Source: Saprospiraceae bacterium (lineage in GTDB: Bacteria; Bacteroidota; Bacteroidia; Chitinophagales; Saprospiraceae). From it: 64,000 nt of DNA. The stretch covers positions 722,501 to 786,500 of the forward strand of contig JADJJL010000003.1 of NCBI GenBank assembly GCA_016710265.1, in the 5' to 3' direction. The notes under the pieces are model-generated. The model was not told where the DNA came from and did no database searches. It was given only the letters and a program-made list of their open reading frames with translations. Within the stretch, counting starts at the first letter, position 1. The number at the start of each line of letters is the position of its first letter. Positions 1-9,800 of this stretch are shown piece by piece. The position numbers and the translations under genes are program-made.

Positions 1-2
1 TA

Positions 3-2240
3 CTACAATTCAATAATGGCAATGGATTTTTCTCGGATATTTCACAGATGGCTGGAGTGGATAAAACAGATTGGTCTTGGGCGGCGTTATTGGCAGATTT
101 TGACCAGGACGGATTTAAGGATTTGTATATCACCAATGGATATCGCAGGGATGTATACGATCGCGACAGCAATGATAAAATGAGAAAATATTTAAAAGAA
201 CACAATAATATTATAGATAGTGTAGAATCTGTTTTGAGCATTTTGCCTTCCGTAAAATTGGTAAATTACGTATATAAAAATCAAGGAAATCTAACCTTCC
301 AGAAAAAAATGAAGGAATGGGGGATTGAAGACAATAGTTTTTCAAATGGTGCAGCATTGGGTGATTTAGACAATGATGGTGATTTGGATTTAATAGTAAA
401 CAATATTGACGATCCTGCTTTTTTATACGAAAATACCATCAATGGTTCTCAAAATTATCTTCGCGTGGCTTGCGTAGGTGCACCGATGAACCCATTTGGT
501 GAAGGTGCTAAAGTGAGTATTTATTATCAAGGACAAGCTCAGTTTGTTCAATTGAGAACAACAAGGGGATATCTTTCAGCCAGTGAACCTTTTGCCCACT
601 TTGGAATGGCTGAAACCAAAACGATTGATAAAGTTACAGTCCAATGGCCTGATTTTACCTATGTGGAAATGACAAATGTGCCTGTAAATCAAATCCTGAA
701 TATAGACTATACCAAAGGACAAAAGAGAATTCCAACTGCTCCTCAATTTAAAAATATTTTTGCAGAAAGTACTGAACAGAAAATTAGTCCTGTTTTTCAC
801 CATGTAGAAAATGTATATGATGACTATAAAAACCAAATTTTACTTCCCCATAAGATGAGTCGCCTTGGTCCTTTTATTTCAGTTGGAGATTTAAATGGGG
901 ATGCTAAAGAAGATTTCTTTATTGGAGCTCCCAGGAAAAAATCTTCAGCCATTTATTTTCAAACTGATTCAGGAAAATTTGTTTTACAAAAACAACTTGC
1001 CCTGGACAGGGATAAGGACTATGAAGACATGCAAAGTTTACTAATTGATGTGGACAAGGATGGAGATCTTGATTTATATGTTGTTTCTGGTGGAACTGAG
1101 ATGGAGCATGAACATTTAGTGTATCAAGATCGTCTATATTTTAACGATGGGAAAGGAATTTTTCAAAGAAATCTACAAGCCCTTCCACGTACAAAATCCA
1201 GTGGATCTTTTGTAATTTCAAACGATTTTGATGGAGATGGTGATTTAGATATCATAAGAGGAGGAAGAGTTATTCCTGATAAATATCCATATCCTCCTGA
1301 AAGTTATTATTTTGAAAACGAAGGTAAAGGCATTTTTAAAGATGTAACCTTAGAAAAAGCATCAGAATTGAAAAACATTGGCATGGTTACATCTGGCGCT
1401 GTTTTGGATATGGACGGAGATAAATCTATGGATTTAGTAATTGCTGGTGAATGGATGCCTATTACTGTATTTTCATTTAAGGCTGGTAAATTTATACGTG
1501 TTCCTTCTGAAAATTTTGGTTTTTCAAACACAGAAGGTTGGTGGAACAGTTTAATGGCCGTAGATTTTGACCACGATGGAGACATGGATTTATTGGGAGG
1601 TAATCTAGGTTTAAATTATAAATTTCATGCCACACATGAAAAACCTTTCATGGTATATTGTGATGATTATGATCAAAATGGGACATTTGACATTGTATTG
1701 GCAAAATACAATGGAGCAGACATGGTACCGGTTCGTGGAAGACAATGTTCTTCAGAACAAGTTCCTGACATAGCTTCTAAATTTCCGAATTATAATTCTT
1801 TCGCCAATGCCAATGTAAAAGACATTTATGGAGATGGTTTGGACAAAGCTTTACATTACAAAGTACATACTTTTGAAAACATGATTTTTCAAAACAACAA
1901 TGGTAAATTTACTGCGATTCCATTTATTCCATTGGCCCAATTTTCCACCATCCAATCCTTCGTTTCTGAAGATTTCAATGGTGATGGATTTAAAGATCTT
2001 TTATTGGGAGGAAATATGTTTAATTCTGAAATTGAAACCACCAGAGCAGATGCTGGAGTTGGAATGTTTTTTAGGGGTACCAAAGATGGAATTATGAGTT
2101 ACCCTGTTTCGCCTTTAGAATCTGGTTTTTTTATACCTTATGATGTAAAGGATATTAAAGCCATTAAAGTCAATGGTAAGTATGGAATACTTGTTGGTGT
2201 AAATAACAATGCCTTATATTATTTTGAAAATATTTATTAA
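3..2240 (+). CDS. VCBS/FG-GAP repeat protein with UnbV (ASPIC) domain, 5'-partial
   Basis: The reading frame is open to the left edge: codons from position 3 read into the Met at 48 without a stop, and this stretch matches the equivalent part of the next gene (an NNGNxxFS segment before TDWSWAxL). The true start therefore lies outside the window. The visible ~745 residues carry many Asp-rich FG-GAP/VCBS loops such as [16 protein letters not shown], expected to bind calcium in a beta-propeller. A UnbV/ASPIC-type domain follows at about nt 450-710 (VTVQWPDF...NQILNIDY), and then a second propeller half. Such proteins are extracytoplasmic or surface-anchored in Bacteroidota, often encoded near SusC/SusD systems; none is visible here. 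No sorting domain is present at the C terminus. The next gene follows after 49 nt on the same strand and is a clear paralogue, so co-transcription is likely. The ligand is unknown. Confidence 0.9.
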   Translation, partial: LQFNNGNGFFSDISQMAGVDKTDWSWAALLADFDQDGFKDLYITNGYRRDVYDRDSNDKMRKYLKEHNNIIDSVESVLSILPSVKLVNYVYKNQGNLTFQKKMKEWGIEDNSFSNGAALGDLDNDGDLDLIVNNIDDPAFLYENTINGSQNYLRVACVGAPMNPFGEGAKVSIYYQGQAQFVQLRTTRGYLSASEPFAHFGMAETKTIDKVTVQWPDFTYVEMTNVPVNQILNIDYTKGQKRIPTAPQFKNIFAESTEQKISPVFHHVENVYDDYKNQILLPHKMSRLGPFISVGDLNGDAKEDFFIGAPRKKSSAIYFQTDSGKFVLQKQLALDRDKDYEDMQSLLIDVDKDGDLDLYVVSGGTEMEHEHLVYQDRLYFNDGKGIFQRNLQALPRTKSSGSFVISNDFDGDGDLDIIRGGRVIPDKYPYPPESYYFENEGKGIFKDVTLEKASELKNIGMVTSGAVLDMDGDKSMDLVIAGEWMPITVFSFKAGKFIRVPSENFGFSNTEGWWNSLMAVDFDHDGDMDLLGGNLGLNYKFHATHEKPFMVYCDDYDQNGTFDIVLAKYNGADMVPVRGRQCSSEQVPDIASKFPNYNSFANANVKDIYGDGLDKALHYKVHTFENMIFQNNNGKFTAIPFIPLAQFSTIQSFVSEDFNGDGFKDLLLGGNMFNSEIETTRADAGVGMFFRGTKDGIMSYPVSPLESGFFIPYDVKDIKAIKVNGKYGILVGVNNNALYYFENIY

Positions 2241-2289
2241 TTATAATATTATACTCTTTTGATTTAAGTTTTTTGATCAAAAAATTGAA

Positions 2290-5200
2290 ATGAAAAATTC
2301 TTATAAAATATTTAGTCTCCAGATTTGTTCGTTGTTTCTTTTATTGGCAGCTTGTAATTTGGACTCCAATAGAAAAAAACCAAATCCTGATTTGCCTGCT
2401 TTTGATTTAATAACTGCTCAAGAATCTGGGGTACATTTTACAAACACTTTGGATCCAGCCAATTTACCCAATCCACTAGAATACATTAATATTTTTAATG
2501 GTGCTGGTGTCGCTATTGTCGATATCAACAACGACAAATTATCTGATATTCTTTTAACCGGAAATTTGGAGCCATCCAAATTATATTTAAACAAAGGCAA
2601 TTTCAAATTTGAAGACGTCACAGAATCTTCGGGAATTTCAAAATACGGCGGCTGGTGTACAGGGGTAGCTATCGCCGACATTAATAATGACGGGTTTAAT
2701 GATATATATATATGTAGGGCATTTTCAGTGCCGGATCCTAAAGGTAGAGAAAACTTGCTTTTCATTAATAATGGGGATAATACTTTTAGTGAAAAGGCGA
2801 GTGAATATGGAATCAACGATGATGGATTTAGCATCACAGCCAGTTTTTTTGACATGGACCTTGATGGGGATTTAGATTTAATTGTTGGCAATCATCCCAA
2901 TGGTCGAATGGAGACGGAAGCTGTACATTATAAAAATTGGAATAATCCTCCAATGTCCACTTCCAATCATCTGTATAAAAATGAAGGAAATGGAAAATTT
3001 ACAAATGTAACTTCTGAGTCAGGAATACAATCTTATTGTTGGACCCTGGGTGTGACGACCTCTGATTTAACAGGGGATGGTTTACCGGATATTTATATTG
3101 CAGCTGATCACGAACAACCTGATTATTTTTTTGAAAACCTTGGCAATGGAAAATTTAAAAATATCATTTACACAGCGGTAAAACATACATGCCATAGTGC
3201 GATGGGAGTTGATGCCGCTGATATTAACAACGATGGACTTATAGATTTTTGTGTATTGGATATGTTGGCTGAAGACAATTATAGAGAAAAAGTTAATATG
3301 GCTTCTATGGACATTAATCGTTTTTGGAGATACCATGGGCTTGGATATCACTATTCTTATATGAGAAATATGTTACAGCTTAACAACGGAAACAATAGCT
3401 TTAGTGAAATTGGTCAAATGAGTGGTATTCACAACACCGATTGGAGCTGGTCGGTATTAATGACTGATTTTAACATGGACGGAATGAAGGATATTTTTAT
3501 TTCCAATGGATATTACAGAGATTTTTTAGACAGAGATTTTATTAAACCAATGGTCAAACACGCCAATGAAATGACTCAAAAAGGAGAAAGCACTGAATCC
3601 GTAATGCGATTTCTAAAACAGCAAAACATGGCGATGAGCGCAACCAAAATCCCTAATTTTTATTACGAAAATAATGGTGATCTAACTTTTATGGATAAAT
3701 CATCTGAAGCTAAACTAAATTTTACTGGTTTTTCTTCAGGAGCTGCTTATGGTGATTTGGACAACGATGGTGATCCTGATTTAGTGGTAAATAATATAGA
3801 CGACAAAGCACTTGTATATCGTAACAATGCAATTGAACGTTCTCCAAATCATTTTATTAAATTAATCTTGAATTCTGAAAATTATACAAAAAAAATAAAT
3901 GCAAAAGTGACGGTCACTACAGAGCTTGGAGAACAACTTTATGAATTACTACTTACAAGAGGTTATCAAGCATGCGTAGATGATCATATTTACATAGGTC
4001 TTGGAAAAGCTCCAATCATCGATCAACTAAAAATCAGTTGGAACGATGGTCAAGTACAACAATTATCCAATGTGAAAGTCGATCAGATTTTAGAATTAGA
4101 TTACAGGGATAGTCAAAAAATCCCTAAAGAAAATTTAAAAAAATTGCAATCACTTTTTGTAGATGAAACTGATAAAATGAGTTTTGACTTCACCCACAAG
4201 GAAAATGATTACAACGATTATTACATGAGACAGATATTGCTTCCTCATAAAATGTCTCAATTTGGTCCTGCCATCGCTATAGGAGATGTTGACAATGATG
4301 GTTCAGATGATTTTTTCATTGGAGGAGCAGCGGGACAAGCTGGACAAATTTATTTACAAAATCCAACAGGGCTTTTTAATCAACCAGATGGTGAAAACCC
4401 ATTTGAACAGGATAAAAAATTTGAAGACTTGGGTGCTCTGTTTTTTGACAAAGATGGAGATAGTGATTTGGATTTGTACGTTGTTTCAGGAGGGAATGAA
4501 TGGGATGATCCTGCCATGTATCAGGATCGACTGTATGAAAACGATGGTATTGGAAATTTTAAAAAAGTAAATGCGCTTCCCATTGAATCCGGCAGTGGCT
4601 CATGCGTTGTTGCAGAAGATTATGATGGAGATGGTGATTTAGATTTGTTTGTAGGAGGTCGATTATCTCCCGGACGTTATCCATTTCCAGGTAAATCTTA
4701 TTTATTGGAAAATAATAAAGGCGTTTTTACAGATGCAACTTCCAAATGGTCAGAAGGATTGTCTGATGCTGGAATGGTGACCGATGCTGTGTGGACAGAC
4801 CTAAACAAAGATTCAAAGCCCGATTTAATGGTGGTAGGTGAATGGATGAATATCACTCCATACATTTGGACCAATGGCAAGTTGGTGAATCAAGTCAAAG
4901 AATTTAAGCTGGACAAAACTACAGGCTGGTGGAATCGAATTGTTGTGGCAGATGTAGACGGAGATCAGGACTTAGATTTTGTGGTAGGCAATTTGGGAAT
5001 TAACTATAAATATAGGACCAAAATGAGCAGACCCTTCCAAGTATATGCCGGTGATTTTGACAAGAACAACAAATTTGATATTGTATTAGGTCAGTATAAA
5101 ACTGACGGTAAGTTATTTCCAGTCAGAGGAAGACAATGCTCAAGCGAACAAATGGGTATGATTCTGGACAAATTTAAAACCTATGATGAATATGGAAAAG

Positions 5201-5634
5201 CAACCTTACAAGAAGTGTATGGAGAATTGCTCAATGATGCATTACATTACGAAGCTAATTTATTTGAAAGTATTGTTCTGATCAATAATGGCGGCCAGTA
5301 TGAAATTAAGAAGCTTCCCAATAGAGCCCAGATTTCGCCTATAACAGGGATCATATTTGCAGATATTGACAGGGATGGTTTAAAAGACCTGCTGTTAGGC
5401 GGAAATTTAAGGGTTTCTGAGATTGAAACTGGAAATGCAGATGCCGGTGTAGGATTATTCCTCAAAGGCAATAAGAATCAATGGTTTGATGCAGTGAGCC
5501 CATTTGAAAGTGGATTGTACATCGACGGAGATGTTAAAAATATTGCCCTGATCTCTAAAACCTACTCTGGAAATCCAATTATCCTGGTAGCTAACAACAA
5601 TAGTAAAGCTCAATTAATTGGGGTGAAGAAATAA
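2290..5634 (+). CDS. VCBS/FG-GAP repeat lipoprotein with UnbV (ASPIC) domain
   Basis: 1114 aa. The N terminus is a lipoprotein signal with lipobox LLAAC (Cys22), so the mature protein should be lipid-anchored in the outer membrane or periplasm. FG-GAP/VCBS loops (for example [16 protein letters not shown]) cover residues ~40-510. A UnbV/ASPIC-like domain lies at ~520-605 (LKISWNDG...DQILELDY), and a second set of propeller repeats runs to the C terminus. The architecture is complete, so it serves as the template for the truncated gene upstream. Both share the RGRQCSSEQ segment late in the protein and the ADAGVG motif near the end. Proteins of this CRTAC1/UnbV type are presumed calcium-stabilised binding propellers; substrate and partner cannot be read from the sequence. 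A good hairpin terminator follows at 5666, ending the unit. Confidence 0.92.
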   Translation: MKNSYKIFSLQICSLFLLLAACNLDSNRKKPNPDLPAFDLITAQESGVHFTNTLDPANLPNPLEYINIFNGAGVAIVDINNDKLSDILLTGNLEPSKLYLNKGNFKFEDVTESSGISKYGGWCTGVAIADINNDGFNDIYICRAFSVPDPKGRENLLFINNGDNTFSEKASEYGINDDGFSITASFFDMDLDGDLDLIVGNHPNGRMETEAVHYKNWNNPPMSTSNHLYKNEGNGKFTNVTSESGIQSYCWTLGVTTSDLTGDGLPDIYIAADHEQPDYFFENLGNGKFKNIIYTAVKHTCHSAMGVDAADINNDGLIDFCVLDMLAEDNYREKVNMASMDINRFWRYHGLGYHYSYMRNMLQLNNGNNSFSEIGQMSGIHNTDWSWSVLMTDFNMDGMKDIFISNGYYRDFLDRDFIKPMVKHANEMTQKGESTESVMRFLKQQNMAMSATKIPNFYYENNGDLTFMDKSSEAKLNFTGFSSGAAYGDLDNDGDPDLVVNNIDDKALVYRNNAIERSPNHFIKLILNSENYTKKINAKVTVTTELGEQLYELLLTRGYQACVDDHIYIGLGKAPIIDQLKISWNDGQVQQLSNVKVDQILELDYRDSQKIPKENLKKLQSLFVDETDKMSFDFTHKENDYNDYYMRQILLPHKMSQFGPAIAIGDVDNDGSDDFFIGGAAGQAGQIYLQNPTGLFNQPDGENPFEQDKKFEDLGALFFDKDGDSDLDLYVVSGGNEWDDPAMYQDRLYENDGIGNFKKVNALPIESGSGSCVVAEDYDGDGDLDLFVGGRLSPGRYPFPGKSYLLENNKGVFTDATSKWSEGLSDAGMVTDAVWTDLNKDSKPDLMVVGEWMNITPYIWTNGKLVNQVKEFKLDKTTGWWNRIVVADVDGDQDLDFVVGNLGINYKYRTKMSRPFQVYAGDFDKNNKFDIVLGQYKTDGKLFPVRGRQCSSEQMGMILDKFKTYDEYGKATLQEVYGELLNDALHYEANLFESIVLINNGGQYEIKKLPNRAQISPITGIIFADIDRDGLKDLLLGGNLRVSEIETGNADAGVGLFLKGNKNQWFDAVSPFESGLYIDGDVKNIALISKTYSGNPIILVANNNSKAQLIGVKK

Positions 5635-5665
5635 ACTAAAAGTTTAGTCTTAATAGCTTGATGAC

Positions 5666-5710
5666 AATATTATCCAATTTTCGTATTGGATATTATTTAT
5701 TTTGTTATTT
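5666..5710 (+). terminator. Rho-independent terminator after the VCBS gene pair
   Basis: Arms AATATTATCCAAT (5666-5678) and ATTGGATATTATT (5685-5697) pair over 13 positions with one mismatch around a TTTCGT loop. A T-rich tract follows. It lies 31 nt after the stop of the second VCBS gene. Confidence 0.7.
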
Positions 5711-5947
5711 GTAAATTATTAAAAGTTAATAATTTAAACATTATATTTATATTTAATTTGATTCATTTGGTACAATTGTTAAATTTTAATATTTACTTAA
5801 GATAATTGGCTTTACAATGTTCTGAAACCAATTGCTTTTACTAGAATTATGCTCTGGAAATATATTTTTATATTATTTTTTTTTAGAGATAAAATATTAA
5901 TAAACAGATATTTACAAATGGTAAAAATAAATATTTAATATATATGT

Positions 5948-5977
5948 GTTTCAATTATGTAACAGTAGATATCTTTG
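5948..5977 (+). promoter_or_regulatory. Bacteroidota-type promoter for the 6311-13253 unit
   Basis: The -7 element TATCTTTG (5970-5977) matches TAnnTTTG exactly. At the 19-nt spacing the -33 position reads GTT rather than TTG, so that half is imperfect. The predicted transcript start near 5984 leaves a leader of about 325 nt before the ATG at 6311. Confidence 0.55.
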
Positions 5978-6144
5978 GACCGAAATAGGTACGGATGTGT
6001 GCCTTTTAACCAAACTCATGACTCGATTCTTCCTTGGCGAAGCAAATCCACCGAAAAATCAGTCATCATTTATTAAAATCGCAATTCTAAAGGCAAAAAA
6101 TTCATGCTATTAAGCTGATTTTTAAGCGTTTAGTTGCTTTTTTT

Positions 6145-6177
6145 ATGAACTTTTATCCATGTGGGTTAAGAGTTCAT
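6145..6177 (+). promoter_or_regulatory. Hairpin in the long 5' leader
   Basis: ATGAACTTTTA (6145-6155) pairs with TAAGAGTTCAT (6167-6177) over 11 positions, including one G-U, around an 11-nt loop. No U-tract follows, so it is not a plain terminator. It sits about 135 nt before the first start codon and could affect message stability or translation. No known riboswitch is recognised. Confidence 0.4.
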
Positions 6178-6310
6178 AAGCTGCTTGTATACCTTATATT
6201 ATAAGTGTTACAAGTCATTTTTGTATATCTATTCAAACGTGAATGGATGTCCCAATTACTGTGTATTCATAAATTTTAAAAACTTAAATATTAAACCAAA
6301 ACTAAATCTC

Positions 6311-6766
6311 ATGAAAAAGACGAAATTTATTCTGTCTCAAATTTTACCAAACTTGGGTTTTTGGGTGATCTGTTTGATGATGTTGACCAACATCTCTCAA
6401 GCTTCAGCTCAGACTCAAAACCCATTGCCTTCCTTTAAGCCACGTGCCGAAGTTATTGATCTTGTGAATGAAGAAATTCAATTAACAATGAATCACATCA
6501 TGACTGTTTATGGTACAAACCCAAACAATCGTCCTATTGGCGATCCTACTTATGACAGACTCATGAAAAAAATTGAGGCTGTTAAAGTTTTAATGGAAAT
6601 GTTGAGCAATCCTGCTCATTCTATTGAAGCTTCTGTGACTTCCGCGTATCCAATGTTAGCCTATCCATATGGCCCTGGACTTCAGCAAGTGGTAAACCTA
6701 AATGGTTTCTACGAAGGCAATTGGCCTCCTGAATTCAGAGCGATTGTGGATAAAATCAAAAGTTAA
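6311..6766 (+). CDS. Small secreted protein of unknown function
   Basis: 151 aa from the ATG at 6311. I prefer this start to the in-frame ATG at 6185 because it begins a textbook signal peptide: MKK, a hydrophobic core around residues 12-27, and predicted cleavage after SQASA. The mature ~115 residues are mixed alpha/beta in character. They include an acidic helix-like segment (EVIDLVNEEIQL), a DRLMKKIEAVKVLMEML helix and a Pro/Tyr/Gly stretch (YPMLAYPYGPG). There are no cysteines in the mature part, unlike the giant neighbours. It ends 40 nt before the 2148-aa gene and probably shares its transcript. I recognise no family. A periplasmic accessory or minor surface component of the giant protein is possible, but that rests on position only. 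Confidence 0.75.
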   Translation: MKKTKFILSQILPNLGFWVICLMMLTNISQASAQTQNPLPSFKPRAEVIDLVNEEIQLTMNHIMTVYGTNPNNRPIGDPTYDRLMKKIEAVKVLMEMLSNPAHSIEASVTSAYPMLAYPYGPGLQQVVNLNGFYEGNWPPEFRAIVDKIKS

Positions 6767-6806
6767 TCAAGAAATCAATTATCTAACTTGAAACTCAATA
6801 CATCTC

Positions 6807-9800
6807 ATGAAATTTAAAAATTTAACAAATCCGATGTCATTCCTGCGACACGCCCTACTTCTAGTAGGTTGTTTTGCATGGGGTGTTTCATTCGCTCAGA
6901 CATTGCCGCAGTCAGGGACTTGCTTCTTTGTCGGCGAAACTGTAGTTGGAGGGGTCAACACAAGAGACACTCTTCCTGCTATTACAATTGGACTATTGCC
7001 AGGCAGCTGCCGAGCATTGGTCACAGTTCCTAAACCAGCATTGAACACTCCAGGTTGTGCTCAAATTCAAATGATCAACAGAGGAGTTTCCGTAGAGAGG
7101 AGCACTGTTGGTTGTGGATTTTTACCTGATGGTTGCAATACTTGTTTTGGCTGCCAATCAGTTACTACAACAGTAGTTCCTGGTACGCCTTTAAGTTTGA
7201 TACCACCTCCTGTTTCTATTCCGGCGGGTGCATGTACTACCATTCCATTGGTTCCACAAATTCGTTTAGCAGTTGCTAACAATTGTACGGCTACGTTTGG
7301 AGCTGGTTCTTATCAACTTCAGATTTCTCCTACATCTGCAGCTGGGCCTTACACTGCATTGGGACCAAACTGGATTTCTTCTGGTGGTAATAATGTTCAG
7401 TTTTTCAATATACCCGTAATTGCATATAATCCAAATGGAAACAACTGGATTAGACCAGCAACAAATTGGGGGGCAACTACTTTTGGAGAAGGTGTTCCAT
7501 TTTTTCAATTTGAAGCTGGAGGACCATTTGTTGCTTGTATTGACAGTAATATGACTGTTGGTGCCACTTTGGATACTTTCTCTGCCAGCGCTGGTAGATT
7601 TTATAGAGTTTTCCGCTCTGTAGCTTCTAACTGTCAATTGGTGAGATCGGTATTGCCAATTGTTGTTCAAGATTTAGAACCACCAACTTTCATTCCTGCT
7701 TGCCCTAAAGGCGGACAAGTGACTTTGAATGCGGGTCCTGGTATCTGCGAACTTTCTTGGGATGCTCCTGCTTTCATGGCGATTGACAATTGTCCTTCAC
7801 CTGGTACCATGTTTGGTGCTCAGTCAAGATCAGTAGGTTGTACTACCTCACTTAACTTCTCTTCTGTATCAGGTATCGCTTGGGGTTATATGGTGAATAT
7901 CCAAAACCAAGGAACTTCACCTGTAAATATACAAGGATGGAATGCTTGGTTTATGAGTTCTACAGGAACTCCTGGAACCAGCGGAAACTATGAATTTTGG
8001 TATAAAACTGCTGCCAATACTGACTGGAAAACAGGTTGGGTTGGTGTAATTGGTGCCCCTGGTGCATGTCCAAACGGACCTTCTTCACCAAAGACCTTAT
8101 GGACTTTGGGAGCAACTTCTACTCCTAATACCATTCGTGTAAACGGATTTGTGGCTCCTTCTGCAGCAAACATAGATACTTTCGATGTTTCAGTTCCAGT
8201 GTCAGATACCATGACTACTTGTGCTGGTACAGTTATTACCAATTCTGTTAGAGGTCGTTTGACCTTGGCACCGGGTGAGATTAGAGGTGTTTACATCGCT
8301 GGTGCTCCTGGTTCAAACCATGGATTTATTATGCCAGGTTTCAACAGTTGTGCTAACCTTGCAGGTTATGGTGATGCTACCGTTAAAATGAACGTAGCAA
8401 CTATTCAACCAAATGGTATTGCTTTGGACAACGTCGGAGGTGCAAACCTTGGAGGTGGATTCCATTGCTCTTCTTGGGGATATTCCGGTAACGTATTGTA
8501 TGCTACTGCTGCAGGTTCTATGGTTCCTGTAGTTCAATATTGTGGTGTTCCTTACGGACCTGGTTGTTTCTTCCCAATTGGATGTACTAGATTGTGCTAT
8601 AGAGCTACAGATGCTCAGGGCAATGTTGCCACTTGCGAATTTGATGTTTGTGTAAATGAATATGCAAACCCAACCCGCGCATTGGCTTGTAACGATGATG
8701 TACAAATTAGCTTGGATGACAGCTGCTGGGCTACCATCACTCCAGACATGGTTTTGGAAGGTGGACCTTACAGATGTTATGACAACTATACAGTTGCTAT
8801 AAAAGATTGGGCCAATTTAAATGGACCAAACATCGATAGAAGACCAAATATTGCTGGAATCCAAATAGGACGTCAGGATATTGGTAGAGTTTTAAGAGTA
8901 ACCATCACAGATCCTTCAACTGGAAATAGTTGTTGGGGTAAATTGACCGTGGAAGATAAACTACCACCGATCATGACCTGCCCACCAAACGATACTATCC
9001 CATGTACTACTGATCCATCACCGGCTAACACTGGTATTCCATCCGTTTATGAGAATTGCGGTGGAGCTAGCCTAAGCTACAGAGATGTGGTCGTTAAAGG
9101 ATCATGCCCTGTTGGATATGCTTATTTGATCAGACGTACCTGGACTGCAGAAGATGCTTATGGCAACAGAGCAGTTTGCGTACAAACGATTGTATTATCA
9201 CTAGCAGATTTGTTTAGTGTGACTACACCTCCAAACTATGACAATCTAGATCAGCCAATGCTGAACTGTGATGAGAAAATAGACAGAAACAAAAACATCG
9301 TTCCTCACATGTCAGACAATCCTGAGTGCGTGGACGGATATTTATTGGACTCTGCTTACTGGTATTCAAGACCACAGCAGCCAAACATTTATCCAAACAG
9401 AAGACTTCCAAGAGTATTGGGATGGAACTGTATCGATGATGTAAACAGCAAATATTTCGGTCATCCAAGCCCGGATCCGATTTATTACCCACAACACCGC
9501 TCATGGCAACCAAACAATCCATTGTGCTGGGGACCAGACACCCACATTATGTGGATTGGAACAGGTCGTCCAGGAGGAACCAACTGCCATAACTTAGCAG
9601 TAACTTATGAAGACATCGTGTTTGATTTGAGAACCAATTCAAGCTGCGATGCAGGTCCAATCGGATGTTACAAATTGTTAAGAAAATGGACTGTGATGGA
9701 CTGGTGTACAAGCTTAGTAGGCGGACATAGCCAGGTAATCAAAGTTGCAGATGCAGAAGGACCACAAGTATTGTATCCGGATTCTGCAAGAGTGAACATG

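Larger units (their letters stand above)
5711..6310 (+). other. Gene-free promoter and leader region before the giant-protein cluster
   Basis: About 600 nt with no credible ORF. The left part (5711-5945) is extremely AT-rich. It then holds a TAnnTTTG promoter at 5970 and a less AT-rich stretch (5980-6180) that includes an 11-bp hairpin. An in-frame ATG at 6185 would give a 42-residue extension lacking signal-peptide character, so I treat 6185-6310 as untranslated leader. Confidence 0.6.

Noticed and set aside
2418..2891. 157-aa ORF antisense to the second VCBS gene
   Set aside because: A mirror of Asp/Gly/Asn-rich repeat codons on the other strand, with no independent features.
6185..6310. 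N-terminal extension of the small secreted protein
   Set aside because: The 42 extra residues are Tyr/Cys/Asn-rich and not signal-like, and they would bury the clear signal peptide that starts at 6311.
7266..7670. 134-aa antisense ORF inside the 2148-aa gene
   Set aside because: Lies fully within a well-supported gene on the opposite strand, with low-complexity composition and no homology signal.
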